A stretch of DNA of 23,421 nucleotides from Caldipriscus sp964426895 (GTDB lineage Bacteria; Hydrothermota; Hydrothermia; LBFQ01): contig CAYRSH010000024.1 in the NCBI GenBank assembly GCA_964426895.1, positions 1 through 23,421 of the forward strand. The letters are read 5' to 3'. The notes beneath the pieces are model-generated. The model saw only the letters and a list, made by a program, of their open reading frames with translations, was not told the origin of the DNA and did not search any database. Of the stretch, positions 1 through 7,795 are shown one piece after another; the first letter of the stretch is position 1; each line of letters begins with the position of its first letter. A program made the position numbers and the translations under genes.

Positions 1-19
1 CCGCAATAGATGAGCGGAT

Positions 20-25
20 ATTATA
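20..25 (-). promoter_or_regulatory. possible divergent promoter (-10 box) for a gene leaving the left edge
   Basis: Read on the minus strand this is a perfect TATAAT, facing the left edge. The same box stands in front of other operon heads in the window. Its target would start at about base 11 or beyond; no ATG is visible in the remaining bases, though TTG occurs at 6-4. Chance occurrence is possible. Confidence 0.25.
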
Positions 26-64
26 AGGCTGAAATTTTTAAAGCGTAGGGGGTTTCCCTCTCCC

Positions 65-91
65 TTGCAAATACTTTTTCACCTTTATAAT
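65..91 (+). promoter_or_regulatory. promoter of the asparaginase operon, leaderless geometry
   Basis: TTGCAA (65-70) and a perfect TATAAT (86-91) with a 15-nt spacer. The -10 box ends 8 nt before the GTG at 100, so transcription should begin at or within a base or two of the start codon. No Shine-Dalgarno fits between them. Confidence 0.6.
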
Positions 92-99
92 ATTATACT

Positions 100-1026
100 G
101 TGCTTTCAATAGTTGTTCACGGCGGTGCTGGGGAGTGGAAAAAGGATAGGTTAAATGAGGCAAAGGATATTTTAATTCATTCTGCGGAAAAAGGAATAGA
201 AGTTTTAAAAGGCGGTGGAAAGCCAATAGATGCCGTTGAGGAAGCGATAAAAGTTTTGGAGGATAGCCCCATATTTAACGCCGGAACGGGTAGTGTTTTA
301 AGCATTGATGGGAGTGTTGAGATGGATGCATGTATTGTTAATGATGACCCCCTTTTAATAGGTTCTGTAATCGGGGTTTCAAATGTGAAAAATCCCATAT
401 CCTTGGCGAGAATAGTGGCGGAGAAAACATCGCATCATATAATGTACGGTAAGGGAGCGGAAAAACTCGCCGATATTTTTCAACTTCCGAAATCGGATGT
501 GATAACCGAATGGTCCAAAGAGAGATTGGAAAGGGTAAAGGAAAAAATATTTAAGGGAGAATTGGATTCTTACGGGTTTATGGAAAAGACCGCAGAACTT
601 ATAAGGAAATATCCGGAACTCTTCATAGGAACGGTTGGGGCGGTTGCAACGGATGGAACATCCGTATGTGCCGGAACATCAACCGGAGGCACATCTATAA
701 AACTTCCGGGTAGGGTTGGGGATACACCTATACCCGGGGCGGGAACCTGGGCGGAAAGGGGTGTTGGGGCATCCGCTACCGGAATAGGAGAGGGAATAAT
801 TAGGGTTTTATTAACCAAGAGGTTTTGCGATTTTGTCTTAATGGGAATGAAACCGGAATGTGCCGCAAAATCTGCTGTAAGTTTAACTGATTATCCGGTT
901 GGTATAATAGGGCTTGATAGGTTCGGAAATGTGGGTGTTTATTACAACACCCCTTATATGCCCGCGGTTTATGTGGTTTTAAGGGAAAACAAAAAGGAGG
1001 TAAAGGTATATGGAATACACCTTTGA
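100..1026 (+). CDS. iaaA: isoaspartyl peptidase / plant-type L-asparaginase (Ntn hydrolase)
   Basis: This enzyme removes isoaspartyl dipeptides and hydrolyses L-asparagine. Family members cleave themselves before a Thr that becomes the nucleophile. Here that residue is Thr178 in GTVGAVA, followed by the STGG segment (about 194-197), GRVGDTP (204-210, substrate carboxylate binding) and GAGTWAE. The 308-residue length is normal. There is no signal peptide, so it is cytoplasmic. The GTG start is chosen because the protein family begins with the short strand leading into HGGAG, and because a TATAAT box lies 8 nt upstream. It heads an operon: the next gene starts 17 nt before its stop. Assignment to the family is firm; whether dipeptidase or asparaginase activity matters more cannot be read from sequence. 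Confidence 0.93.
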   Translation: MLSIVVHGGAGEWKKDRLNEAKDILIHSAEKGIEVLKGGGKPIDAVEEAIKVLEDSPIFNAGTGSVLSIDGSVEMDACIVNDDPLLIGSVIGVSNVKNPISLARIVAEKTSHHIMYGKGAEKLADIFQLPKSDVITEWSKERLERVKEKIFKGELDSYGFMEKTAELIRKYPELFIGTVGAVATDGTSVCAGTSTGGTSIKLPGRVGDTPIPGAGTWAERGVGASATGIGEGIIRVLLTKRFCDFVLMGMKPECAAKSAVSLTDYPVGIIGLDRFGNVGVYYNTPYMPAVYVVLRENKKEVKVYGIHL

Positions 1027-1444
1027 AACCACCACAAGGGTTTTGGTACTTGATGAGAGGGTTTATAAGGGGAAATCCCGTATGTACCTGTGCGCATCCG
1101 AGGACTTGGGGCTTATAAAGGTGGTGGGCAAGGGGCTATATATGTTGGGAACATTTGAGGTATATATAAAGAAGAGCCGGACATTATACTACCTTGAAGA
1201 GGCAAAACCCATATACGATTACAGGCATGTCCTAAGGAACCCGGTGGTAGTTGAAGCATACTCAAAGATTTTTAGTACTATAAATGGTTTTGAGGGTGAG
1301 AAGGAAAACCTGTACGCACCCCTACTTACCGTTTTGGACAAGCTTGAAAGGGAACCCCATAATGTTTCTCAAAAAATCTCCGAAATTTTGCAGGAAGTAA
1401 AGGATGACCCTAAGAGGTTAATAAACGAAATTTTGTTGATATGA
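1010..1444 (+). CDS. recO: short RecO-like DNA repair protein
   Basis: 144 residues. The N-terminal part (about 5-80) resembles the RecO OB-fold: a strand containing VLVLDERVYKGKSRM, then LGLIKVVGKG, then a YYLEEAKPIYDYRHV segment followed by helices. RecO helps load RecA on SSB-coated single strands through RecFOR. Typical RecO is 220-250 residues and carries a cysteine zinc module in its helical C-terminal domain. This protein ends early and has only one cysteine, so that module is missing. A strong Shine-Dalgarno (AAGGAGG, 994-1000) sits 9 nt before the ATG. It overlaps the upstream gene by 17 nt and ends in ATGA with fabD. Recognition is by pattern only; it could be another small OB-fold protein. 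Confidence 0.55.
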   Translation: MEYTFETTTRVLVLDERVYKGKSRMYLCASEDLGLIKVVGKGLYMLGTFEVYIKKSRTLYYLEEAKPIYDYRHVLRNPVVVEAYSKIFSTINGFEGEKENLYAPLLTVLDKLEREPHNVSQKISEILQEVKDDPKRLINEILLI

Positions 1445-2340
1445 AGGGCTTTGCCTTTCCGGGTCAGGGAAGTCAATATGTGGGAATGGGAAAAGTTTTA
1501 TACGAAAAATACGATTTTATAAGGGACATGTACGATTATGCCGACAGAATTTCCGGAAAATCCATTAAAGAACTCTCGTTTTTTGGACCCGAAACGGAAC
1601 TCGTAAAAACCGAAAACGCACAACCGGCAATTTTTGTATATTCCTCCGCATTACTTGAACTCGTTAAAAGGGATGGTATATCCTATGAGGTTGTATTTGG
1701 GCATAGTCTGGGTGAATTTACCGCCTTGTACGCGGCGGGGGTTTTCACATTTGAAGAGACCCTAAGATTGGTGGTTAAACGGGGTGAATTAATGGGTAAG
1801 GCCAAAGGTGGAAAGATGGCCGCTGTAATAGGTCAAAACGCTTACGATATATCCGAAAAAGTCTTGTTGGAAATCGGGGTGAAAAAAACCGTAATAGCGA
1901 ATATAAACTCCCCTTTACAAGTCGTTATATCCGGTGAAGAAAACGAAGTGGATAAAGTTGTCTCCGTTTTAAAGGAGGGGTATAAGGGCTTGAGGGTTAT
2001 AACGTTAAAGGTTAGCACCGCATTTCATTCACCGTTAATGGATGGTGCCGCAAAGGAATTTGCAGAAGTTTTAGAAAATACCCATTTTTCCGAACCCAAG
2101 GTACCCGTTATAATGAATTCCACCGGTAAAGTTGCGAGAAGTTCAAAGGAAATTTACGAGGCTTTAAAGATACAATTAAGATCATCAGTCAGGTTTGTTG
2201 ATATGATAAATACCGCTTTAAGTATGGGGGTTGATGAAGTTTGGGAAATAGGGCCTAAAAAGGTTTTATGCGGATTGATTTCCCAAATTACCGATAGGAT
2301 AAAAACCGTATCCGCGGAGGAAATGTATGCCAAGGGTTAA
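1441..2340 (+). CDS. fabD: malonyl-CoA:ACP transacylase
   Basis: It transfers malonyl from CoA to acyl carrier protein to start each fatty-acid elongation cycle, in the cytoplasm. The 299-residue protein shows the whole family signature: GQGSQ (8-12, oxyanion Gln9), the nucleophile elbow GHSLGE with Ser89, Arg114 in VKRGELM for the malonyl carboxylate, and TAFHSPLM with catalytic His196. It is coupled to the gene before by an ATGA overlap and to the Nudix gene after by 14 nt. No other fab genes are in the window, so it is separated from the usual fabH-fabD-fabG-acpP cluster. Confidence 0.97.
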   Translation: MKGFAFPGQGSQYVGMGKVLYEKYDFIRDMYDYADRISGKSIKELSFFGPETELVKTENAQPAIFVYSSALLELVKRDGISYEVVFGHSLGEFTALYAAGVFTFEETLRLVVKRGELMGKAKGGKMAAVIGQNAYDISEKVLLEIGVKKTVIANINSPLQVVISGEENEVDKVVSVLKEGYKGLRVITLKVSTAFHSPLMDGAAKEFAEVLENTHFSEPKVPVIMNSTGKVARSSKEIYEALKIQLRSSVRFVDMINTALSMGVDEVWEIGPKKVLCGLISQITDRIKTVSAEEMYAKG

Positions 2341-2803
2341 AAAATCCGCTGTATGTATATTGTTCAAAGATTTATCCGTTTTGTTGGTTAAGAGGTCGGA
2401 AAACTTATCGCAACATGCCGGGGAAATAGGATTCCCGGGTGGTATGGTAAAAATCGGAGAATCCCCATTAAACGCCCTTTTGAGGGAAATTGAGGAGGAA
2501 TTGGGTTTAAATCCCGTTGATTATAGCATTGTTGGGGAGTTAAAACCCGTTAAGACGGCCGTTACAAACATAAAGGTATATCCGTATGTGGCCACTATTT
2601 CCCATGAAGTGATTATTAAGCCTTCTGATGAAATAGTTGCTTGGGATTTTATACCCCTTATAGACCTAAGACCGTTGGTTTATACGGATTTGGTGGAAAC
2701 GAGACTGGGAACGGTATGGGGTGCAACGGCAAGGATTATACGGAATTTGTTTAAAGAGGGTAGGAAATTCTTGCCCGAGATATTTTCAATTATTCCGGAA
2801 TGA
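2327..2803 (+). CDS. Nudix hydrolase, CoA pyrophosphatase type
   Basis: A complete Nudix box (Gx5Ex7REUxEExGU) spans residues 39-61, with G39, E45, R53-E54 and E57-E58. Just before it, LLVKRS...L..HAGEIGFPGG (about 19-39) matches the extra motif of the CoA-pyrophosphatase branch (NudL/YeaB-like), which splits CoA into 4'-phosphopantetheine and 3',5'-ADP. At 158 residues it is slightly shorter than most of that branch. A GGAGG (2316-2320) lies 6 nt before the ATG and fabD overlaps it by 14 nt. Sitting directly after FabD, a CoA-consuming enzyme, is suggestive of acyl/CoA housekeeping, but that link is inference. Another nucleotide substrate is possible. Confidence 0.85.
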   Translation: MPRVKKSAVCILFKDLSVLLVKRSENLSQHAGEIGFPGGMVKIGESPLNALLREIEEELGLNPVDYSIVGELKPVKTAVTNIKVYPYVATISHEVIIKPSDEIVAWDFIPLIDLRPLVYTDLVETRLGTVWGATARIIRNLFKEGRKFLPEIFSIIPE

Positions 2804-2879
2804 TAACTTAATTTTTGTAATTTCATTGTGGGCTTTCGGTAAATAGAGGGTTGCCTTACTTTTCCGGACATTTGCTTAC

Positions 2880-3220
2880 TGACCGAATTCACAAGAGTTT
2901 TAGCAGTGCAAACATCACCAATCCAAAATATAAACATCCATTTAACTATATCTCCCTTAAACTAATACATCTCTGCCCTTAGTTTCCCAATTTCGTCGTG
3001 CATTTCGGCCCTCAATTTTCCTATTTCCTCCCGCATTTCCGATTTCATTTTCCCAATCTCATCGTGCACATTTCCTCCTCCAATCTTCTTGCAAATCTAT
3101 TTTCCACGGCTTCTTATAACACCGTTTTTTATCTCCTTTTCAAACTCCCTTAACACCTCAACAAGGGAATACCTTACTTCACCCAATCTTTCCCTAAAAG
3201 GTTTCGGTATTTATAGCGAT
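2880..3220 (-). pseudogene. decayed coiled-coil plus membrane-anchor protein (DUF1640-like)
   Basis: No frame is open across this stretch, but minus-strand pieces in shifted frames join into one recognisable small protein. Reading from 3220 down: an N-terminal piece around INTETF; then RERLGEVRYSLVEVLREFEK after a one-base shift; then EEAVENRFARRLEEEM in another frame; then three hendecads of the type MHDEIGKLRAE (2968-3066); then an in-frame TAG; then DIVKWMFIFWIGDV (about 2912-2945), the hydrophobic C-terminal anchor seen in such proteins. At least three frame shifts and one nonsense codon are needed, and the start codon reads ATC. The family assignment comes from the coiled coil followed by the WMFIFWIG anchor; its function is unknown to me. 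Confidence 0.6.
2968..3066 (-). repeat. three tandem 33-bp hendecad repeats
   Basis: Units run 2968-3000, 3001-3033 and 3034-3066. On the minus strand each encodes an 11-residue coiled-coil period of the form M/V-H/R-D/E-E-I-G-K-L/M-R/K-A/S-E. They belong to the decayed coiled-coil gene. Confidence 0.8.
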
Positions 3221-3257
3221 AAATTGACCAATTTCACCCTTTAACACTTGCCGGAAG

Positions 3258-3263
3258 TATAAT
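3258..3263 (+). promoter_or_regulatory. -10 box of the nuoC-pyrG operon, leaderless geometry
   Basis: Perfect TATAAT ending 8 nt before the ATG at 3272, the same distance as for the asparaginase gene. No Shine-Dalgarno in the 8 nt. No convincing -35 hexamer at 16-18 nt upstream. Confidence 0.55.
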
Positions 3264-3271
3264 ACCCGCTT

Positions 3272-3652
3272 ATGAACGAATTGAGGATTGAGTTGGGCGA
3301 TTTAAGGAAAAAAGCGCAAGAAGTTAAAGAGAGCGGTTATACATACTTTTCCTTTATGACGGCCGTTGATAACGGTAAAAACCTAACCCTTTATTATAGG
3401 TTGGCAAACCTTGAAAACAATTCCGAGGTTTGGATAGTTGTGGAAAATGTTCCTTATGGTGCCGAAGTACCCTCCCTTTACGATTTGTTTGAGGGTGCGG
3501 ATTGGCATGAAAGGGAGTGTTATGACCTTTTTGGGGTTAGGTTTTCCGGACATCCCAACCTCAAAAGAATCCTTTTACCCGACGATTACGAAGGCCATCC
3601 GCTTTTAAAGAGTTTCCCCATAGACGCACCCTATAAAGATTATAGGGACTGA
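3272..3652 (+). CDS. nuoC: NADH-quinone oxidoreductase subunit C (complex I 30 kDa subunit)
   Basis: This is a peripheral-arm subunit that joins the Q-module of respiratory complex I or of related membrane hydrogenases. The diagnostic 30-kDa signature is complete near residues 79-110: EREXYDLFG, FSGHPNLKRILLPDDYEGHP. At 126 residues it is shorter than most NuoC, with a reduced N-terminal domain. It is a lone subunit: no nuoA, B, D or other complex I gene lies in the window, and it is followed at once by pyrG through a TGATG overlap. It may supply the main complex from elsewhere in the genome or be a second copy. A TATAAT box 8 nt upstream of the ATG and absence of a ribosome site suggest leaderless expression. 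Confidence 0.9.
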   Translation: MNELRIELGDLRKKAQEVKESGYTYFSFMTAVDNGKNLTLYYRLANLENNSEVWIVVENVPYGAEVPSLYDLFEGADWHERECYDLFGVRFSGHPNLKRILLPDDYEGHPLLKSFPIDAPYKDYRD

Positions 3653-5211
3653 TGAAATTTGTATTTATTACGGGTGGCGTTTTATCCTCTTTGGGTAAAG
3701 GTATAACCACGGCTTCATTGGGCTTGTTATTGAAGAGTAGGGGTTTAAAGGTAACCCTTGTAAAGATAGACCCTTATCTCAACTCCGATGCGGGAACAAT
3801 GAACCCTTATCAACACGGAGAGGTATTCGTTACGGATGATGGCGGGGAAACGGATCTTGATATAGGGCATTATGAGAGGTTTCTCGGGGGAAACTTATCG
3901 CGGAAAAACAATATTACGGCTGGCCAGGTATACCACGAGATAATACACAAGGAAAGAAAAGGTGATTTCCTCGGGGCAACAGTTCAAGTTGTACCACACC
4001 TTACAAACCTTATAAAGGAAAAATTGAAAGAGATCGCAAAGGATTACGACTTATGCCTGGTTGAAATAGGGGGAACCGTTGGGGATATAGAGAGCTTGCC
4101 CTTTTTAGAAGCGGCGAGACAAATGGGTCTTGAAGAAAACAGTTTTTATATACATGTTTCTTATGTTCCATTTGTGAAGTCCGTAGGTGAGCAGAAGACA
4201 AAACCAACCCAACATTCCGTTCAAAAGTTGAGGGAGATAGGGATACAGCCGGATGCGATAGTTTGCAGGGGTGAATATCCTTTAACCGAGGATGCAAGGT
4301 CAAAAATAGCATTGTTTTCAAGTGTCCCAATAAGGGCGGTTATAAGCGCTTACGATGTTGAAAATGTTTATAGAATACCCTTTATTTTAGCGGAGCAAGG
4401 TTTGGACGATTTGATCCTTGAAAAACTCGGAATAAGGACATATCTCAAAAGGGATTTGTCCGACTGGGAAAACTTTGTTAATAACCTTGAAAATGCCAAA
4501 AAGGTTAAAAAGGTTGCGATAGTGGGGAAGTATGTTGAGGTTAGAGATGCTTATAAAAGCCTTATAGAGGCGATAATACACGCGGGGGCATATACGGGTG
4601 TAAGACCGGAAATAAAACTAATAGATGCCGTTGAAATAGAGGAAAAGGGGGCGGATGGTGTTTTAAGGGATTACGATGCAATCATAATAGCGGGTGGTTT
4701 TGGGAAAAGGGGAATAGAAGGTAAAATAAAGGCCATATGGTATGCGAGGGAGAACAAAAAACCCATATTGGGTATATGCTTGGGTATGCAGCTGATGACG
4801 ATTGAATGGGCGAGGAATGTTTTGAACTGGAAGGATGCGCATAGCGAGGAGTTTGATAAATATACACCTTATCCCGTGATACACCTTTTACCCGACCAAA
4901 AGGATAAACCCTTAGGTGGAACCATGAGGCTGGGCGGACAGGATGTCAAATTAAAACCGGGAACCTTTGTCCATTCCATATACGGTAAGGATGTTATAAG
5001 GGAGAGGCATAGGCATAGATACGAGTTTAACAACGCTTATAGGGAAGGGTTTGAAAAGAGCGGGCTTGTGATTTCCGGGGAAATTGATGGGCTGGTTGAG
5101 ATTATAGAATGGCCGGAGCACCCATTTTTTATAGGGGTTCAATTCCATCCCGAATATTCATCAAAACCCCTAAATCCACATCCCCTATTCGTTAAACTCC
5201 TCTCTTTGTAA
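3652..5211 (+). CDS. pyrG: CTP synthase
   Basis: It makes CTP from UTP, ATP and glutamine in the cytoplasm. The N-terminal synthetase domain (about 1-265) has the P-loop region GGVLSSLGKGITTAS and the KIDPYLNSDAGTM and GGTVGDIES motifs. The C-terminal class I glutamine amidotransferase domain has GICLGMQ with nucleophile Cys376 and HPEYSSKP with His499 and Glu501. Length 519 is close to the family norm (about 530-545). It overlaps nuoC by one base (TGATG) and the next gene by one base (TAATG), so the whole block is likely one transcript. Confidence 0.98.
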   Translation: MKFVFITGGVLSSLGKGITTASLGLLLKSRGLKVTLVKIDPYLNSDAGTMNPYQHGEVFVTDDGGETDLDIGHYERFLGGNLSRKNNITAGQVYHEIIHKERKGDFLGATVQVVPHLTNLIKEKLKEIAKDYDLCLVEIGGTVGDIESLPFLEAARQMGLEENSFYIHVSYVPFVKSVGEQKTKPTQHSVQKLREIGIQPDAIVCRGEYPLTEDARSKIALFSSVPIRAVISAYDVENVYRIPFILAEQGLDDLILEKLGIRTYLKRDLSDWENFVNNLENAKKVKKVAIVGKYVEVRDAYKSLIEAIIHAGAYTGVRPEIKLIDAVEIEEKGADGVLRDYDAIIIAGGFGKRGIEGKIKAIWYARENKKPILGICLGMQLMTIEWARNVLNWKDAHSEEFDKYTPYPVIHLLPDQKDKPLGGTMRLGGQDVKLKPGTFVHSIYGKDVIRERHRHRYEFNNAYREGFEKSGLVISGEIDGLVEIIEWPEHPFFIGVQFHPEYSSKPLNPHPLFVKLLSL

Positions 5212-6545
5212 TGTTTTGGACCCTAAATCCCATTTGGTTTTATGTGGGGATTGGGGGAGTTTTGGCGGTTATATTTATCCATACCGTTGCCAACAGGTTG
5301 GCACCCAAAATACAATTCTCATGGGTGGGTTTTTTTGATACCGGTATAACGAGGGCATCCTTTCTCTTAAAGGTAAGGGATTATTTGGTTTTGCTCTTGA
5401 GATGTTTAACGGTTTTGTTGCTCTTTTTAATTTTAGCAAAGCCGTTTCTCTATAACGGAAAACCGCCGAGGGAAATTTGGGTAAAGGATATACCATTTGA
5501 TAAGGTAGCCGAGATATACAAAAAATGGGGGAAATTTTCCGAAATCAGATTCTCGCCCTCGCAGAAACCCAAGGGTAAGGTTGCATTAGTAGGTGTTTGG
5601 AACGAGGTACCGCCGGTTGAGTATGAGGTTTGGTCTTCCGAAGGTTCGTGGAAAATTCTAAGCGTTGATGCAAGTAGTGATAGGATAAACATCGTTATAA
5701 AAACGGGCAATTTACCCGTAAAATTAAAGATACACATGCAATCCCCAAAAACGACTTTGTCGGATGAGATTGAAATACCAAAGGATACTGTTTTTATATA
5801 CTCCGCTTCCGGAAACTTTATGGGGGATGTTATCATAAACATCGGGTATTTAACCCTTTACGATTATGTCCTTGAAAAAGCCGAAGGGGGAAGGGTTTAC
5901 GGTAGGGGAATGGACGGTGAGGTTATTTATTACGCTTTAAAAACAACAAAAGCAAATTTAAAGGTTGGTGTTGATACGGTTTTTAAGGGCTTGGACATAG
6001 TTTTTACGAAAGAGTGCAAAATACTTGATGGGTTGGGTTTAAATTACGAAAGGGGTCTGGTTGAATTTTTATTTCCGGATAGTGGATGCGTTTTTAGAAC
6101 CGGAAAGCCGTTATTATACGATAAAAGGGGGAATTTGGTGGGTGTTGAATATAAGGGTTTAAAGGTCTTCGGTTTCTCTCCCGCATATACCGGGTGGGGG
6201 TTTACACCGGAATTCCTCAGGTTTTTGTCCGTTTTTTCAAGAAATATTTGGAAAGTTTATGCCTTTGTCGGCGATAGTGTAAAACTCGGGGATAACTACA
6301 CCATAAAGGGTAAAACATCCATATGTTGTCCGGATGTTTTTAGGGGTGAATTGCCGGGGATATATAGGGTTTATAAGGGGAACGACCTAAAAGGCATAAT
6401 CGTTGTAAATGAAAAGGTGGGTTTGAGGATACCGGAACCACCCAAACCTTTAAACAACCATATAAAAATAGCCCTTATCCTCGCGGTTCTCCTTGAAATG
6501 CTTTTAACCTTTTCATCCTTAAAATTCCCTATATGGAAAGGGTAA
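5211..6545 (+). CDS. BatA-like membrane protein with a periplasmic domain
   Basis: The first 80 residues match the BatA N-terminal two-helix region: an NPIWF opening, TM1 at about 8-27, the pattern ending in IHTVANRLAP, then a charged loop and TM2 at about 57-77 ending in ILAKPF. A 340-residue soluble, beta-rich region follows, then a third helix near 422-440. In Bacteroidetes-type genomes such proteins are encoded with von Willebrand-type Bat proteins and MoxR ATPases; none of these lies here, and no MIDAS (DxSxS) motif is seen. Probable topology puts the central part outside the cytoplasmic membrane. It overlaps pyrG by one base and the MFS gene by 13. Function is unknown. Confidence 0.7.
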   Translation: MFWTLNPIWFYVGIGGVLAVIFIHTVANRLAPKIQFSWVGFFDTGITRASFLLKVRDYLVLLLRCLTVLLLFLILAKPFLYNGKPPREIWVKDIPFDKVAEIYKKWGKFSEIRFSPSQKPKGKVALVGVWNEVPPVEYEVWSSEGSWKILSVDASSDRINIVIKTGNLPVKLKIHMQSPKTTLSDEIEIPKDTVFIYSASGNFMGDVIINIGYLTLYDYVLEKAEGGRVYGRGMDGEVIYYALKTTKANLKVGVDTVFKGLDIVFTKECKILDGLGLNYERGLVEFLFPDSGCVFRTGKPLLYDKRGNLVGVEYKGLKVFGFSPAYTGWGFTPEFLRFLSVFSRNIWKVYAFVGDSVKLGDNYTIKGKTSICCPDVFRGELPGIYRVYKGNDLKGIIVVNEKVGLRIPEPPKPLNNHIKIALILAVLLEMLLTFSSLKFPIWKG

Positions 6546-7750
6546 AGAGGATTTTAACCCCGACGGTTATAGTATCCGCATTTGGCTATTTTGTTGATAT
6601 TTTTGACCTTGTATTGTTTTCCATTTTGAGGGTTCCGAGTTTAAAGGATATAGGGTTAAGTCCGGAAGAGATTCTAACGAAAGGGGTTTATATTTTAAAC
6701 GCCCAAATGGCTGGGTTTATGGTGGGTGGCATATTGTTCGGGATTATAGGGGATAAAATAGGGAGAAAGCAGGCTTTGTTCGGCTCAATATTCATATATT
6801 CAATTGCGAATATCCTTAACGCCTTCGTATTTGACCCCTGGTCTTATATGGTTATTAGGTTTTTTGCGGGTTTGGGTTTGGCGGGTGAATTGGGTGGAGC
6901 CATAACATTGGTTAGCGAAACCCTTAGTAAAGAGGATAGGGGTTGGGGTACAACCGTCGTTGCATCCTTTGGCATATCCGGGGCAATTTTTGCCGGATTT
7001 TTTGCGGAAATTTTACATTGGAGGGTGATGTATATCCTCGGTGGGATTTTGGGTTTTGTCCTGTTGTTTTTCAGGTTTAGGGTTTATGAATCCTTTATGT
7101 TTGAAAAGGTTAAAAGGTTGGATGTTAAAAAGGGGGATTTGGTTTTACTCTTTTCATCCTCTGAAAGGGTTTTTAGGTTCTTTAAGGTTATACTTGTGGG
7201 TTTGCCCATATGGTATTCCGTGGCAATTCCGGTGGTTTTATCTCCGGAGATGGCTAAGGTTTTAAATGTCAAAGGGGATGTTCATGCGAGTATAGCGGTT
7301 GCGGTTAATTATGCGGGCTTAGCCCTTGGTGATTTCATAAGCGGAAGTTTAAGCCAGATTTTAAGGAGTCGTAAGAAGGCAATACTCGTATTCCTGTTTT
7401 TGCTTATAGCATTCTTAGGCGTTTATTTTTCCGCAAGGGGACTTTCAAATACCGCCTTTTACTTCCTTTGCTTTATCCTCGGCATTGACGCCGGTTATTG
7501 GGTTGTTTTTATAACCACATCAGCCGAGCATTTTGGAACGAATTTAAGGGCTACGGTTGCCACGATTACCCCCAATTTTATACGGTTTTCGGTCGTTCCG
7601 ATAACATCATCTTTTTTGGCTTTAAAAACACATTTTGGAATGATTGGTGCAGCTGTTATAGTAGGTGCGGTATGCTTTGCAATTTCCTTTATTTCTTGGT
7701 TTTTCCTTGATGAGACATTTGGGAAGGATTTGGATTATGTTGAGGAGTGA
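6533..7750 (+). CDS. MFS transporter (metabolite/proton-symporter-like)
   Basis: 405 residues with about 12 hydrophobic segments. The conserved loop between helices 2 and 3 reads GDKIGRKQAL (about 74-83), and helix 4 has RFFAGLGLAGELGGA, both typical of the sugar and MHS/AAHS-like branches of the major facilitator superfamily. The opening FGYFVDIFDLVLFSIL also resembles the acid/metabolite symporter branch, where an acidic residue in helix 1 matters for proton coupling. It works in the cytoplasmic membrane; the substrate cannot be read from sequence. It ends the nuoC-pyrG operon, starting 13 nt before the upstream stop codon. Confidence 0.88.
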   Translation: MERVKRILTPTVIVSAFGYFVDIFDLVLFSILRVPSLKDIGLSPEEILTKGVYILNAQMAGFMVGGILFGIIGDKIGRKQALFGSIFIYSIANILNAFVFDPWSYMVIRFFAGLGLAGELGGAITLVSETLSKEDRGWGTTVVASFGISGAIFAGFFAEILHWRVMYILGGILGFVLLFFRFRVYESFMFEKVKRLDVKKGDLVLLFSSSERVFRFFKVILVGLPIWYSVAIPVVLSPEMAKVLNVKGDVHASIAVAVNYAGLALGDFISGSLSQILRSRKKAILVFLFLLIAFLGVYFSARGLSNTAFYFLCFILGIDAGYWVVFITTSAEHFGTNLRATVATITPNFIRFSVVPITSSFLALKTHFGMIGAAVIVGAVCFAISFISWFFLDETFGKDLDYVEE

Positions 7751-7782
7751 AGAACTTTACTTACTGATAAATCAAACAGCGG

Positions 7783-7788
7783 TAAAAT
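7783..7788 (+). promoter_or_regulatory. -10 box of the phosphorylase-lipoprotein-ABC operon
   Basis: TAAAAT ending 7 nt before the ATG at 7796, in the 45-nt gap after the MFS gene. No Shine-Dalgarno is present. Geometry fits the leaderless pattern seen elsewhere in the window. Confidence 0.45.
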
Positions 7789-7795
7789 CCCCACT

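Noticed and set aside
1..99. Short peptide frame starting ATG at 10 (12 codons)
   Set aside because: Too short, without a ribosome site, and ends before the asparaginase promoter; nothing supports translation.
2680..2937. Minus-strand 85-codon frame overlapping the Nudix gene end as a separate gene
   Set aside because: Its first residues are the membrane anchor of the decayed coiled-coil protein; the rest is antisense of the Nudix gene.
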